Source: Hymenobacter properus | GTDB lineage: Bacteria > Bacteroidota > Bacteroidia > Cytophagales > Hymenobacteraceae | Direction of reading: 5' to 3' | NCBI RefSeq assembly: GCF_015694735.1 | Contig: NZ_JADQDP010000001.1 | Location: 1,054,001-1,118,000 of the forward strand | DNA: 64,000 nucleotides | Part shown: positions 8,228-16,698 of the stretch, in pieces | How positions within the stretch are numbered: the stretch's first letter is position 1 | Layout of the letters: every line of letters starts with the position of its first letter | The notes under the pieces: generated by a model | The model's input: only the letters and a program-made list of their open reading frames with translations | Databases searched by the model: none | What the model was told of the DNA's origin: nothing | Translations under genes and position numbers: made by a program

Positions 8228-9389
8228 ACTGCCCGTACCAGCGCGCCAAAACCCCCTCGGCCGGCTTGTGCTGGGGCGTAAAATCGGCGTGGCGACGGGC
8301 CGGGCCGTCGGCCGCCAGCCCTGGGTACCACTTCCAGATGAACATGCCTTTCATCCACGGCTGGCCCCAACAGGTTTGGAATAATGCCTCGTAGCAGCGG
8401 GCCTGGGTGGCCTCGTCGGGCGTGGCGGTGGCCAGGCGCTCGGGCCATTCCCAGGGTTTGGCCGCCGCGTCGGGCGTGGTTTTGTAGCCCACTTCGGTGA
8501 AGACGATGGGCTTTTTGACTTTTTTCTGCCAGGCGGCCAGGGCGCGTAGGTGCGGCTGCCAGCCGCGCAGCAGCGTATCGAGCGGCGGGCTGGCGGCGGT
8601 GCTCAGGGGGAAATAGGCCTGTATGCCTACATAGTCAAGCGCATCCCAGAAGCGGATTTGCTGGTACTCCACGGCCCAGTTGGCGGCGTAAGTAAGCGGG
8701 CCGTGGTAGGTTTTTCGAATCTGCTTGATGAGCCTGCGCCAGGCCTTTTCATGGGCGGGCTCGGTGGCGTGCAGCAGTTCGGTACCGATGCACAGGCCGT
8801 CGAAATGTGCGCTTTCGGCCAGCGCGGCGTAGTGCAGGATGAAGGCCGAATAGCTGGCAAACCAGGCGTCCCAGTCGGCCGGGCTGCGCATGTTGATGTC
8901 GCCGGGCCAGGCGCCGCGGCCCCGCACCCACAGGTGCGGCTTGAGCAGCGTGCGGATGCCGTGCCGCCGCGCCAGCCGGGCCGTGTAAGTCAGGCCGGCG
9001 TCGCTTTCGCCCCACAGGCCGCGGCGCCCCACGGGCCGGGCCGTGTTGGTGCGGATGCCCGGCGTAGCGGCATCGGCTTGCCAGCCGAAGGGCATTTGGG
9101 CTATCCAGGTGATGTGGTCGTGCAGCAGGGGCGCCAGGTCGGTCTCGGTTATGGAGTCACCGGCCACCCAGTTCACGCCGCGCAGCCGGAGGCTGTCGGC
9201 AAGAGTGATGGGGCTGCTGGTTTCGATTGTTGCAACGGGAGCGTATTCGCCTTCTATCTCCCGCGCGGCCGGGCCGTTCTCGCTGTGGTAGGCCACCCGT
9301 TGGCCGAATAGCCACCACATTGCCGAAACGGATACCAGGCCAACCAGAGCCCAGAGTAACCAGCGGCGCAGCGAAAAGGACAAGGGCAT
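8226..9389 (-). CDS. GH113-like TIM-barrel glycosidase, membrane-anchored
   Basis: 387 residues from the ATG at 9389. An N-terminal hydrophobic segment (9-28) is an uncleaved anchor or signal peptide. The rest resembles the GH113 (beta-mannanase-type) TIM barrel: RGVNW near 70, LLKPHLWV, FDGLCIGTEL with the putative acid/base Glu204, IQAYFPL, and IVFTEVGY with the putative nucleophile Glu299. The two Glu lie at the ends of strands 4 and 7, as in clan GH-A. The frame is open to 9470 but lacks a good upstream ATG, and 9477 onward belongs to the divergent ABC gene. The true substrate cannot be read from the sequence. It likely faces the periplasm. Confidence 0.75.
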   Translation of the reverse strand: MPLSFSLRRWLLWALVGLVSVSAMWWLFGQRVAYHSENGPAAREIEGEYAPVATIETSSPITLADSLRLRGVNWVAGDSITETDLAPLLHDHITWIAQMPFGWQADAATPGIRTNTARPVGRRGLWGESDAGLTYTARLARRHGIRTLLKPHLWVRGRGAWPGDINMRSPADWDAWFASYSAFILHYAALAESAHFDGLCIGTELLHATEPAHEKAWRRLIKQIRKTYHGPLTYAANWAVEYQQIRFWDALDYVGIQAYFPLSTAASPPLDTLLRGWQPHLRALAAWQKKVKKPIVFTEVGYKTTPDAAAKPWEWPERLATATPDEATQARCYEALFQTCWGQPWMKGMFIWKWYPGLAADGPARRHADFTPQHKPAEGVLARWYGQ

Positions 9390-9481
9390 TTTAACTGAAT
9401 TTTCTAACCTTGAAACAGGATTAGCGACGCCAAACGACGAACCACGTATACAGCCCCGCTTAGCTGCCACCGGATTGTGCG

Positions 9482-9489
9482 TAGCTTTG
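9482..9489 (+). promoter_or_regulatory. -7 element for the LolD-like gene
   Basis: TAGCTTTG matches TAnnTTTG exactly. It lies inside the longest possible reading frame (GTG at 9477), so transcription would start downstream of that GTG. This favours the TTG start at 9528. Confidence 0.55.
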
Positions 9490-9527
9490 CCACTACCGCA
9501 TTCCGTTCACGTCTATCGCCGGCTCCG

Positions 9528-10187
9528 TTGCTGCAAGCTATTAACATTCACAAGAGCTACAACGCTCTGAACGTCCTCAAGGGCATCGATTTGACGATTG
9601 AGAAGTCGGAAATCGTGAGCATCGTCGGCTCTTCGGGCGCGGGCAAGAGCACGCTGTTGCACATCCTGGGCACCCTCGACACCCCCGATTCGGGCGAGGT
9701 GCTGTTCGATGGCGAATCGGTTAGCTCCTTGGGGCGCAATGATTTGGCGCGGTTTCGCAACCGGCACATCGGCTTCATTTTCCAGTTTCACAACCTGCTG
9801 CCCGAGTTCACGGCCCTCGAAAACGTGTGCCTGCCCGCCTACCTGGCTGGCCGCTCCGAAAAAGAAGTGCGCGTGCGGGCCCGCGAACTACTCGGCATGC
9901 TCAACCTGGAGCACCGCGCCGAGCACAAGCCCAGCGAAATGAGCGGCGGCGAACAGCAGCGCGTGTCGGTGGCCCGCGCCCTCATCAACTCGCCCGAAAT
10001 CATCTTCGCTGACGAGCCCAGCGGCAACCTCGACACCAAGAACGCCCAGGAGCTGCACCAGATTTTCTTCCTGCTGCGCAAAGAGTTGGGCCAGACGTTC
10101 GTCATCGTGACGCACAACGACCAACTCGCCGAAATGGCCGACCGCAAAATCGTGATGCGCGACGGGCACATCATGGAGGGCGGGTAA
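9528..10187 (+). CDS. lolD: LolD-type ABC transporter ATPase
   Basis: An ABC ATPase of the LolD/MacB group, which powers extraction of lipoproteins from the inner membrane (LolCDE) or related mechanotransmission. It shows Walker [11 protein letters not shown]-loop [12 protein letters not shown] typical of LolD, signature [14 protein letters not shown], Walker [13 protein letters not shown] and switch His in VTHN. No ATG precedes the conserved start. A GTG at 9477 is in frame but overlaps a -7 box, so I take TTG 9528 (reads [12 protein letters not shown]) giving 219 residues. No permease gene is adjacent, which is usual for LolD in this phylum. A family B repeat follows the gene. Confidence 0.85.
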   Translation: MLQAINIHKSYNALNVLKGIDLTIEKSEIVSIVGSSGAGKSTLLHILGTLDTPDSGEVLFDGESVSSLGRNDLARFRNRHIGFIFQFHNLLPEFTALENVCLPAYLAGRSEKEVRVRARELLGMLNLEHRAEHKPSEMSGGEQQRVSVARALINSPEIIFADEPSGNLDTKNAQELHQIFFLLRKELGQTFVIVTHNDQLAEMADRKIVMRDGHIMEGG

Positions 10188-10209
10188 GGAGTTGATAAAG
10201 CAAAAAAGT

Positions 10210-10303
10210 ACGTCATGCTGAGCGCAGCCGAAGCATCTCTACCGCAACACTAAATCTGATTAGTTACGCGGTAGAGATGCTTCGGCTGCGCTCAGCATGA
10301 CGT
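10210..10303. repeat. Family B inverted repeat (copy B1)
   Basis: Perfect 36-nt arms (10210-10245 and 10268-10303) begin ACGTCATGCTGAGCGCAGCC and enclose a 22-nt loop. It sits between the convergent lolD and lipoprotein genes. The stem is far longer than a normal terminator and the sequence recurs elsewhere in the window. Confidence 0.95.
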
Positions 10304-10348
10304 TCTGGTTTTTGGGCGTGCTGTCAGTTTAGGCAGCCGCTCCCTCCC

Positions 10349-11218
10349 CTACCGTGCTGGGTCGGCCACAAACCAGTAATCGCCGGAGTCATTCAAATTG
10401 TGGCCTTCCACTTTGCCGCGCGTGGCGGCGTCGCCGGCGTAGTAGTAGAGCGGGTGGCCGTTGTAGACGAGCTGCTCGCGGTTGCCGTCGCGGGTGATGG
10501 TGGTGAACTTACTGGCAACCAGCGTCGAGGGCACTGTCGGCTTGCCCATGTACAGGGCCGGCCAGATGGCGGCGCAGCCGCCCGTGCAGTTAGTGGGCAG
10601 GGTGCTGGGGCTGGTGTTGTCTTTGGCGAAATAATAAAGCGTGCGGCCGTTGACATCAGTCAGGAACGTTTTGGTGGACGAGGCCTGCGTGGTTTTGTCG
10701 ACCACCGTTTTGCTGGCCAGCAGCACGCCGTATTCGGGGTTGAGCACGTGCCACACGCCACCAATGCCGTTGCCGCCGGTGGCACCGGGCGCCTCGCGGG
10801 TATTCACGCCGGTAGTGCCGGGGGCGTAGTAATAGAGCGGCCAGCCTTTGTAGGTGGTTTGCTGACGGCCGTCGGTGGTGGTTTTGGTCCCAAAATCTTC
10901 AGCTTTCAGCGCCTTGGGCACTTTGATGTTGGCTTCGTAGTACACGGGCCACAGGGGCATGCAGGTGGCGCTGGTGCAGTTGTTGGTGCCGTCCACGTCG
11001 CGGGCGAAGATGTAGAGCGTGTTACCGCTGGCGTCGGTCATGTAGGTGCCAAGGGTGGACGAATTGGCCAGCTTCACGTTGGCCACAGCGTCCTGGTCGA
11101 CTTCGGGCGCGGAGTCTTTTTTGCAGCTGGTGGTGCTAGCGCCCAGGGCAGCCACGAGGGCCAGGCCCAGTCCGATAGACCGGAAGCGCGTCAGAATAGA
11201 TGTTACCGAGTGTGCCAT
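10349..11218 (-). CDS. Lipoprotein with two PF03640-type (COG4315) repeats
   Basis: 289 residues. A lipoprotein signal ends in GASTTSC (lipid Cys near residue 32) followed by KKDSAPE. Two copies of the secreted-repeat domain PF03640 follow: one near residues 48-160, the other near 170-285. Each has GNTLYIFA or GRTLYYFAKD, a C...C..LWP or C..GCAAIWP motif and GWPLYYYAPGT or GHPLYYYAGD. The family is found in cell-surface or periplasmic proteins of unknown function, sometimes near redox proteins; the paired Cys in each repeat may form disulfides. It is monocistronic. Confidence 0.8.
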   Translation of the reverse strand: MAHSVTSILTRFRSIGLGLALVAALGASTTSCKKDSAPEVDQDAVANVKLANSSTLGTYMTDASGNTLYIFARDVDGTNNCTSATCMPLWPVYYEANIKVPKALKAEDFGTKTTTDGRQQTTYKGWPLYYYAPGTTGVNTREAPGATGGNGIGGVWHVLNPEYGVLLASKTVVDKTTQASSTKTFLTDVNGRTLYYFAKDNTSPSTLPTNCTGGCAAIWPALYMGKPTVPSTLVASKFTTITRDGNREQLVYNGHPLYYYAGDAATRGKVEGHNLNDSGDYWFVADPAR

Positions 11219-11718
11219 GAAAGTAGTTGGTTAAGAAGCTAAAAAGTGGTGAGCTGAGAAGTTTGCCGGCTAAAAATCTGGGCACAGCAAGTCCATATCC
11301 GGCCCAAACAGGGCGTGGACTGGCGACCGGGCTGGGCGCCGGGTCAATTCAAAAAAGAAGCATGCAGCCAGCTGACAGGTGAGCGAGCAGCGGAAGTCGG
11401 CGCCGACTTCCAGCCGCCCGTTCACGGGACAGCCGGCGCCCCATGCGCGGACTTGGGTGAGGCAGTCGCGCCGGGGCGGGGGGCTTTTCCTGCTACTCGG
11501 AAGCTAGCGAAAAAGGGTTGGCTCAGTGGTGCTAAATAGTTGAGGCGGCTAAAAAGAAAAGGCGTCCGGCCCGGTCAAGAATATCCCAATGAGCCGGAAT
11601 TTTAGCAAACCCGCCGGTGTTTCACCTCCGAAAGCAACTCTCCCAAACTGGTTAGCCACATTTATTTTTATTATTGCTGCCAAATCACTGATTTACAGCA
11701 ATAAAATTTACCAATATT
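11219..11718. other. Gap without a supported gene
   Basis: 500 nt between the lipoprotein start and the promoter of the next gene. GC-rich up to about 11630, then sharply AT-rich. An open frame at 11315-11539 has no motif and reads like a random GC-rich frame, so it is not called. Confidence 0.5.
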
Positions 11719-11752
11719 TTTGGCTTTTTTGGCACGTTTCTTTCTACCTTTG
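11719..11752 (+). promoter_or_regulatory. Promoter of the annealing-protein-like gene
   Basis: TTTG (11719-11722), 22 nt, then TACCTTTG (11745-11752), in an AT-rich stretch. This is close to the Bacteroidota consensus and places the start of transcription about 40 nt before the ATG at 11798. Confidence 0.7.
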
Positions 11753-11797
11753 GGTTATACTCACGAACATCAGTTGGACACATTAAAACACACCGTC

Positions 11798-12583
11798 ATG
11801 AACGAGGCCACCAAAACCACCAAGGACATTACCAAAAAAGTAAAAGTCGAGAGCTTTGACATCAGCCGCTCCGACGAAACGCTGGACTTGGCGAAGGACC
11901 TCGCCAAGTTCATCAAGGACAATAAGCTGACCACCAACGTGCAGGGCAAGGAGTTCGTGAACGTGGAGGGCTGGCAGTACGCGGGTTCGCGCCTGGGCAT
12001 TGTGCCCATCGTGGAGCACGTTATAAACGTGAGCTCGCCTGAAGAAATGAAGTATCAGGCCAAGGTGACGCTGTTCGACCTGCGCCACAACGCCACCGTC
12101 GGCGCCGGCTTCGCTGTGTGCTCGAACAAGGAGAGCGGCAAGAAATTCTACCAGGAGTTTGCCATCATGAGCATGGCGCAGACCCGTGCCATTGGCAAGG
12201 CCTACCGCAACTGCCTGGCTTGGATTATCCGCGCTGCCGGCTACGAGCCCACGCCCGCTGAGGAAATGGACTACAACACCAACACGGCTAATGCGGCACC
12301 CGCTCCTGCTGCTGCAGTAGCTCAGGCAGTGCCGGCCATGCAGGTAGTGCCCGCCGAGGCTCCGGCCCCTGCTGCCGAAGCTACGGCTCCGGTGCAGTAC
12401 GCCACGGCTTCGCAGAAAGAGGAAATCATCCGCTTGCTCAACCACCCGGTCATCACCCGTCCGGAGAAGACCAAGATGCTGCTCAACATCAACCGCCTCG
12501 ACGAGGAGCGCGCCGTGCAAGCCATTGCCAAGCTGCGCAAAGCCATCGACGACCGTGAGAACGGCGAGAAAGCAGCCGCTTAA
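11798..12583 (+). CDS. Phage-type conserved protein, possibly linked to single-strand annealing
   Basis: 261 residues, cytoplasmic. The core (about residues 40-165) has VQGKEFVNVEGWQYAGSRLG, an SMAQTRAIGKAYRN helix and AAGYEPTPAEEMDY. This triad occurs in phage and actinobacterial proteins of unknown function that I associate, with caution, with ERF/Rad52-like annealing proteins. An Ala/Pro-rich linker (about 172-205) leads to a helical tail (ATASQKEEIIRLLNHPVI...) like the module found on phage recombination proteins. Strong own promoter and terminator; no other phage gene nearby. The ATG at 11798 was chosen because it follows the -7 box by 45 nt; the frame upstream overlaps the promoter. 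Function is uncertain. Confidence 0.7.
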   Translation: MNEATKTTKDITKKVKVESFDISRSDETLDLAKDLAKFIKDNKLTTNVQGKEFVNVEGWQYAGSRLGIVPIVEHVINVSSPEEMKYQAKVTLFDLRHNATVGAGFAVCSNKESGKKFYQEFAIMSMAQTRAIGKAYRNCLAWIIRAAGYEPTPAEEMDYNTNTANAAPAPAAAVAQAVPAMQVVPAEAPAPAAEATAPVQYATASQKEEIIRLLNHPVITRPEKTKMLLNINRLDEERAVQAIAKLRKAIDDRENGEKAAA

Positions 12584-12604
12584 TTATTGCCTCCTATATC
12601 TACC

Positions 12605-12636
12605 AGCCCGGTGCCGCAAGGTGCCGGGCTTTTTTG
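12605..12636 (+). terminator. Terminator
   Basis: AGCCCGG...CCGGGCT hairpin followed by seven T, directly after the stop at 12583. The same AGCCCGGTGCC stem reappears at 21722. Confidence 0.8.
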
Positions 12637-12665
12637 TGGGCAGTGGGTGCCGTTTGAATTGGAGA

Positions 12666-12766
12666 AACCTCACCCCCGGCCCCTCTCCCTAGGAGAAAGG
12701 AGCCTGATGTTATAAGCAAGACCGGTTCCCCCTCTCCTCATGGGGAGGGGGTCAGGGGGTGAGGTT
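12666..12766. repeat. Family C inverted repeat (copy C1)
   Basis: Left part AACCTCACCCCCGGCCCC (12666 on) and right part ending GGGGGTCAGGGGGTGAGGTT (12766) are near-complementary. Each half also holds its own small hairpin (CCCCTCTCC...GGAGA). It lies just upstream of the response-regulator promoter. Related copies are at 16740, 20030, 20168 and 55841. Confidence 0.85.
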
Positions 12767-12786
12767 CCCGCCCCCTCGCCTGTGCG

Positions 12787-12794
12787 TACTTTTG
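12787..12794 (+). promoter_or_regulatory. -7 element of the two-component operon
   Basis: TACTTTTG, an exact TAnnTTTG, 23 nt before the response-regulator ATG and 20 nt after the family C repeat. No clear -33 element. Confidence 0.6.
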
Positions 12795-12817
12795 AGCGTC
12801 TGTGAATTTCTGCTGAT

Positions 12818-13492
12818 ATGAAAGTCTTGCTGGTAGAAGATGAGCCCCAATTGGCATCCTTTGTCAAGAAGGGTTTTGAGCACGAAGGCTATGAGCTGAC
12901 CGTGGCTTATGACGGGCGGTCGGGCTGGTCGCTCTACCAGCAGCAGCCGTACGACTTGGTGATTCTGGACGTGAACCTGCCCTACCTCAATGGGGTGGAG
13001 CTGTGCCGCCGCATCCGGGCCGGGCAGCACCGCGCGCCGGTACTGCTGCTCACGGCCCTCGATAGCCTGGCCGACAAGGAAGCAGGCTTCGAGGCAGGGG
13101 CCGACGACTACCTCGTGAAGCCCTTTGCCTTCCGCGAGTTGCTGCTACGAGCCCGCGCCCTCACCAAGCGCTACGCCGAAACCGGCGCAGCCCAGGTGTT
13201 GCGAATGGCCGATTTGGAGCTTAATCTGGAGTCGAAGATTGTGACGCGCGCCGGGCAGCGCATCGACCTGACCACCCGGGAGTATTCGCTGCTCGAGCAC
13301 CTGCTGCTCAACCAAGGCCGAATTGTGTCGCGGGTGGACATTGCCGAGCGGGTGTGGGAGCTGGACTTTGACACCACAACCAACGTGATTGACGTGTATG
13401 TGAGCTATTTGCGCAAGAAAATTGACCGCGACTTTACGCCCAAGCTCATTCATACGGTGGTGGGGATGGGCTATGTGATGCGCGAGCAATAA
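12818..13492 (+). CDS. OmpR-family response regulator
   Basis: 224 residues. Receiver domain 1-115 with acidic pair Glu7/Asp8, phospho-acceptor Asp51 (VILDVNLP), Thr79 and Lys101 (LVKPF), so it is intact. Winged-helix DNA-binding domain from about 128 to 224 (LTTREYSLLEHLLLNQG, VWELDFDTTTNVIDVYVSYL, GMGYVMRE). The kinase gene starts 12 nt later, so the pair is co-transcribed. The closest neighbours downstream are RND efflux genes, which suggests, but does not prove, that these are its targets. Confidence 0.93.
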   Translation: MKVLLVEDEPQLASFVKKGFEHEGYELTVAYDGRSGWSLYQQQPYDLVILDVNLPYLNGVELCRRIRAGQHRAPVLLLTALDSLADKEAGFEAGADDYLVKPFAFRELLLRARALTKRYAETGAAQVLRMADLELNLESKIVTRAGQRIDLTTREYSLLEHLLLNQGRIVSRVDIAERVWELDFDTTTNVIDVYVSYLRKKIDRDFTPKLIHTVVGMGYVMREQ

Positions 13493-13504
13493 GCCGCTGA
13501 TGCT

Positions 13505-14881
13505 ATGCTGATTCGCAACAAGCTGATGCTGCGCTTTACGCTGCTGGTGCTGGGCATCCAGGTCGGCTTTTCGGCGTTTATTTTCTACTTCAATGCCAGC
13601 ATGCGGGCCCAGCGCTTCGAGCACCGCCTCACCAACAGCGCCCTGCTGGCGGGCCGCCTGCTGGTGCGCACCCACAAGCTCGAAACCGGCATCCTGGGCA
13701 GCCTGCGCCGCGGCGATTTGCTGACGCTGCCCGCGGAGCAAGTCAGCATCTACGGCCCCGACAACTCGCTGCGCTACAGCAGCGCCGACAACATTGACCA
13801 AGCGGTGAACCGCGCGCGGCTGGCGGGTCTGCGGCCGGCCCAACCAATGAAGTACCCGGCGGTGGGCCACCGCGAGGCGATTGGGCTGGTGTTTTTGCAG
13901 GAGCCCAATTCGGACCCGTACCGCATTTTTGTGTCGGCCGAGGACCGGATAGGCTGGGCGCAGCTGCGGCAGCTGGGGTTGCTGCTGGTGCTCGGCAATG
14001 TGGGGGCGCTGGTGCTCACCATTTTGGCGGGCTGGTTTTTTGCCGGGGCGGCCCTGCGGCCGGTGGCGCGCATCACACGGCAGGCGGGACGCATTTCGGC
14101 CACCAACCTGGGCCGGCGCCTTTCGGAAGGCAACGGGCGCGACGAGCTGGCCCAGCTGGCGCACGCCTTCAATGGCATGCTGGCGGGGCTGGAACAGTCC
14201 TTTGAAAGCCAGAAAAGCTTCCTGGCCCACGCCTCGCACGAGCTGCGCACGCCCCTCACCACCCTCACCGGCACCCTCGAAACGGCCCTGGCCTATGACG
14301 CCACCCTGCCCGAAGCCCGCCAGAGCCTGGCCCAGAGTCTCGACGCGGCCCGCCACCTGAGCGCCCTCACCAACGGCCTGCTGAACCTGGCCAAGGCCGA
14401 TGGCGCCCTGCCCGCCTTCGCGCCGGTGCGGCTCGACGAGTGCCTTAACCAAGCCCTGCAGTTTGCCCGCGCCAAATACCCTGGCCGCGAATGGCGCCTC
14501 AGCTTCGGCGAGTTTCCGACCGAAACAGAAGCCGACCCGTTCATGGTGCCCGGCAACGCCGAGCTGCTGGTAACGGCCCTGCTCAACCTGCTCGACAACG
14601 CCGGCAAATACTCCAGCGGCCCCGTGCGCACCGAGCTGGCTTATGCTGACGCCGACACGCTGCGCGTGCGCGTAACCGATGCCGGCCCCGGCCTCACGCA
14701 GGAGGAATTGCGTCACATATACGAGCCGCTGTACCGGGCCTCGGGTGCGCTGGGCCGCCCTGGCTACGGCCTGGGCCTGCCCCTGACGCAGCGCGTGGTG
14801 CAGCGCCATGGCGGGCGCCTGGAAATTACATCGGCGCCCGGGGCGGGCACCACAGCCACAGTGTGGCTGCCGGCTGCCTGA
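13505..14881 (+). CDS. Membrane sensor histidine kinase
   Basis: 458 residues. Two membrane helices (about 9-29 and 158-185) flank a roughly 130-residue periplasmic sensor region. HAMP follows (ALRPVARITRQAGRISATNL), then HisKA with HASHELRTPLTTLTG (phospho-His in SHELRTP) and HATPase_c with N box LLNLLDNAGKYS, G1 DAGPG and G2 GYGLGLPL. All catalytic boxes are present. It partners the response regulator 12 nt upstream. Architecture matches CusS/heavy-metal and efflux-linked kinases, but the ligand is unknown. Confidence 0.92.
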   Translation: MLIRNKLMLRFTLLVLGIQVGFSAFIFYFNASMRAQRFEHRLTNSALLAGRLLVRTHKLETGILGSLRRGDLLTLPAEQVSIYGPDNSLRYSSADNIDQAVNRARLAGLRPAQPMKYPAVGHREAIGLVFLQEPNSDPYRIFVSAEDRIGWAQLRQLGLLLVLGNVGALVLTILAGWFFAGAALRPVARITRQAGRISATNLGRRLSEGNGRDELAQLAHAFNGMLAGLEQSFESQKSFLAHASHELRTPLTTLTGTLETALAYDATLPEARQSLAQSLDAARHLSALTNGLLNLAKADGALPAFAPVRLDECLNQALQFARAKYPGREWRLSFGEFPTETEADPFMVPGNAELLVTALLNLLDNAGKYSSGPVRTELAYADADTLRVRVTDAGPGLTQEELRHIYEPLYRASGALGRPGYGLGLPLTQRVVQRHGGRLEITSAPGAGTTATVWLPAA

Positions 14882-14953
14882 GGTAGCGCATTAATTAAAG
14901 TTGGGTAATAAAGCGTCGTTCCGGAATTGAACGACGCTTACCTCTTGCAATCT

Positions 14954-15043
14954 CTGTCATCCTGAGCGCAGCGAAGGACCTTATCAGGTGAGAACGACGT
15001 GGTTCTGATGTGATAAGGTCCTTCGCTGCGCTCAGGATGACAG
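14954..15043. repeat. Family B inverted repeat (copy B2)
   Basis: Perfect 33-nt arms (14954-14986 and 15011-15043) starting CTGTCATCCTGAGCGCAGCG, 24-nt loop. It lies between the kinase gene and the efflux genes, upstream of the terminator at 15073. This 304-nt gap holds nothing else. Confidence 0.95.
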
Positions 15044-15072
15044 GCGGTACGAAGTCACTGTTGCGGTTGCTA

Positions 15073-15105
15073 AAAACGGCCCTGCCTCACCGGTAGGGCC
15101 GTTTT
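15073..15105 (+). terminator. Terminator after the two-component genes
   Basis: AAAACGGCCCTGCC / GGTAGGGCCGTTTT hairpin with A- and T-runs. It separates the regulator operon from the efflux operon, so the latter must have its own promoter. Confidence 0.75.
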
Positions 15106-15185
15106 CATGTTTTCTAATACCGTTCTCATCTCGTTCTAATGTCGCGGCGGCTCCTTTGTGGCACGTTCCACCAAGGGCTTAGCCT

Positions 15186-15470
15186 ATGCCGACGACTCCG
15201 TTCAAATCTCAACCGACCAACCTGCTGGCCCTGCTACTCGGTGGGGCTTTGCTGCTGTCGCTGGGCTTGAACGGAGTGTTGCTGACGGCCCGGCCCGAGC
15301 CCTGGCCCGACGACGATGACGCGCTGGCCGCCACCACCGCCGACCTGCACCTTACCCAGCGCCTGCTGGCCCAGTGCCAGCAGCAACAGCTGCGGCAGGA
15401 CAGCCTGCGCGCCCACAATGCCAGCGCGACGCTGACCGAACATCAATCCGACTTTTCTTCCGCCCAATGA
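15186..15470 (+). CDS. Small single-pass membrane protein before the RND operon
   Basis: 94 residues: a short basic N-terminus, one hydrophobic helix (about 12-34), an acidic patch (PDDDDA) and a polar Gln-rich helical tail. I do not recognise a family. Its stop TGA overlaps an ATG (15467) that is in frame with the adaptor gene, and the spacing to the adaptor is minimal, so it probably belongs to the efflux operon. A role as a small accessory or sensor for the pump is a guess. The gene could also be a chance frame, though the clean signal anchor argues against that. Confidence 0.6.
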   Translation: MPTTPFKSQPTNLLALLLGGALLLSLGLNGVLLTARPEPWPDDDDALAATTADLHLTQRLLAQCQQQQLRQDSLRAHNASATLTEHQSDFSSAQ

Positions 15471-15502
15471 GCCTGCTTTTTGTGAAACCAAACTTATCAA
15501 TC

Positions 15503-16663
15503 ATGCCCAACCCCGGCAGCCAACCGCACCGCGGGCTGTGGGGCGGCGCGCTGGCCGTGCTGCTGGCGGCCGGCCTTGGCGCCTGCTCGGGCAATGCCGA
15601 TGGCAAGAGCCAGGAAAAAGCCGAAGCGCCGGAAGTACTGCCTGTGGTAGCCCTCAAAACCACCGAGCAGGAGTTGTTTCAGGACTACGTGGCTGACGTG
15701 CAAGCCGTGCGCAACGTGGAAGTGCGGGCCCAGGTGGCCGGCTTTCTGGAGGAGATTTTTGTGGACGAGGGACGTCCGGTGAAAAAGGGTCAGCCCCTGT
15801 TCCGCCTCAACGCCAGCGCCCACCACAACCGCCTGAGCCAGGCCCAGGCGGCGCTGGCCGGCGCCCAGGCCCAGGCCAGCGCCGCCCGGCTGGAGCGCGA
15901 GCGGGTGCGCCTGCTGGTACAGGAAAACATCATTGCCAAAACGGAGCTGGCCCTCACCAACAGCAAGGTGAAAGACGCCGAGGCCCGCGTGGCCGAGGCC
16001 CGGGCCGGTGAGGCCGCCGCCCGCCTCAGCCTGGGCTACACGCTGGTGCGCGCGCCGTTCGACGGCATCATCGACCGGATTCCGCTCAAGCGGGGCAGCG
16101 TGGTGGAAGAAGGCACGCTGCTCACCACGGTTTCGGACTTGCACGAGGTGTATGCCTACTTCAACGTGGGCGAGGGCGAGTACCTGCAGTACGTGAAGGC
16201 CCGGGAGCGCCACCCCGACCGCCACTCCGACTCGGTGCGCCTCACGCTGGCCGACGGCTCGGCCTACCCGCTGGCGGGCCGCATCGAAACCACCGAGAGC
16301 GAATTCAACCCCAACACGGGTTCGCTGGCTTTCCGGGCGCGCTTTGCTAACCCGCAGCGGATGCTGAAGCACGGCGCTTCGGGCCGCGTGCGGCTCACTA
16401 CTACCCTGCCGGCGGCGCTGCTGCTGCCACAGAAATCGGTGTTTGAAATTCAGGATAAAAACTACGTGTACGTGGTGGACGGGCAGGGCGTGGTGCACAT
16501 GCGCAACTTCCAGCCGCAGGCCCGCACCGGCGATTTCTACGTGGTGAAGCAGGGGCTGAAGCCCGGCGAGCGGGTGGTGTACGAGGGCGCGGCCAGCCTG
16601 AAGGACGGGCAGCGCATCAGCCCCCGCCCGGTGGTGCTGGATTCGCTGCTGGCGGCGCGGTAG
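15503..16663 (+). CDS. RND efflux periplasmic adaptor (lipoprotein)
   Basis: 386 residues. The N-terminus MPNPGSQPHRGLWGG leads to a lipoprotein signal ending GLGAC. Hairpin and lipoyl domains follow (VEVRAQVAGFLEEIFVDEG, KKGQPLFRLNA), then a long coiled-coil hairpin rich in Ala and Gln, the second lipoyl half (YTLVRAPFDGIIDRIPLKRG), beta-barrel and membrane-proximal domains (KSVFEIQDKNYVYVVD). This is the AcrA/MexA group; it bridges pump and outer-membrane channel. An in-frame ATG at 15467 overlaps the previous stop and would add 12 residues before the signal; I prefer 15503 but cannot exclude it. Confidence 0.9.
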   Translation: MPNPGSQPHRGLWGGALAVLLAAGLGACSGNADGKSQEKAEAPEVLPVVALKTTEQELFQDYVADVQAVRNVEVRAQVAGFLEEIFVDEGRPVKKGQPLFRLNASAHHNRLSQAQAALAGAQAQASAARLERERVRLLVQENIIAKTELALTNSKVKDAEARVAEARAGEAAARLSLGYTLVRAPFDGIIDRIPLKRGSVVEEGTLLTTVSDLHEVYAYFNVGEGEYLQYVKARERHPDRHSDSVRLTLADGSAYPLAGRIETTESEFNPNTGSLAFRARFANPQRMLKHGASGRVRLTTTLPAALLLPQKSVFEIQDKNYVYVVDGQGVVHMRNFQPQARTGDFYVVKQGLKPGERVVYEGAASLKDGQRISPRPVVLDSLLAAR

Positions 16664-16698
16664 GGCCGCTCACAAGGTTCTGCCGGCCCAATTAGGCG

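Noticed and set aside
10210..10303. Plain rho-independent terminator
   Set aside because: 36-bp perfect arms without a T-tract and with copies elsewhere make a repeat element more likely, though it may also end transcripts.
11315..11539. 74-codon frame
   Set aside because: No recognisable domain or signal; GC-rich chance frame in a promoterless gap.
13145..14809. Long minus-strand frame opposite the two-component genes
   Set aside because: No motifs, and both genes on the other strand have complete catalytic boxes.
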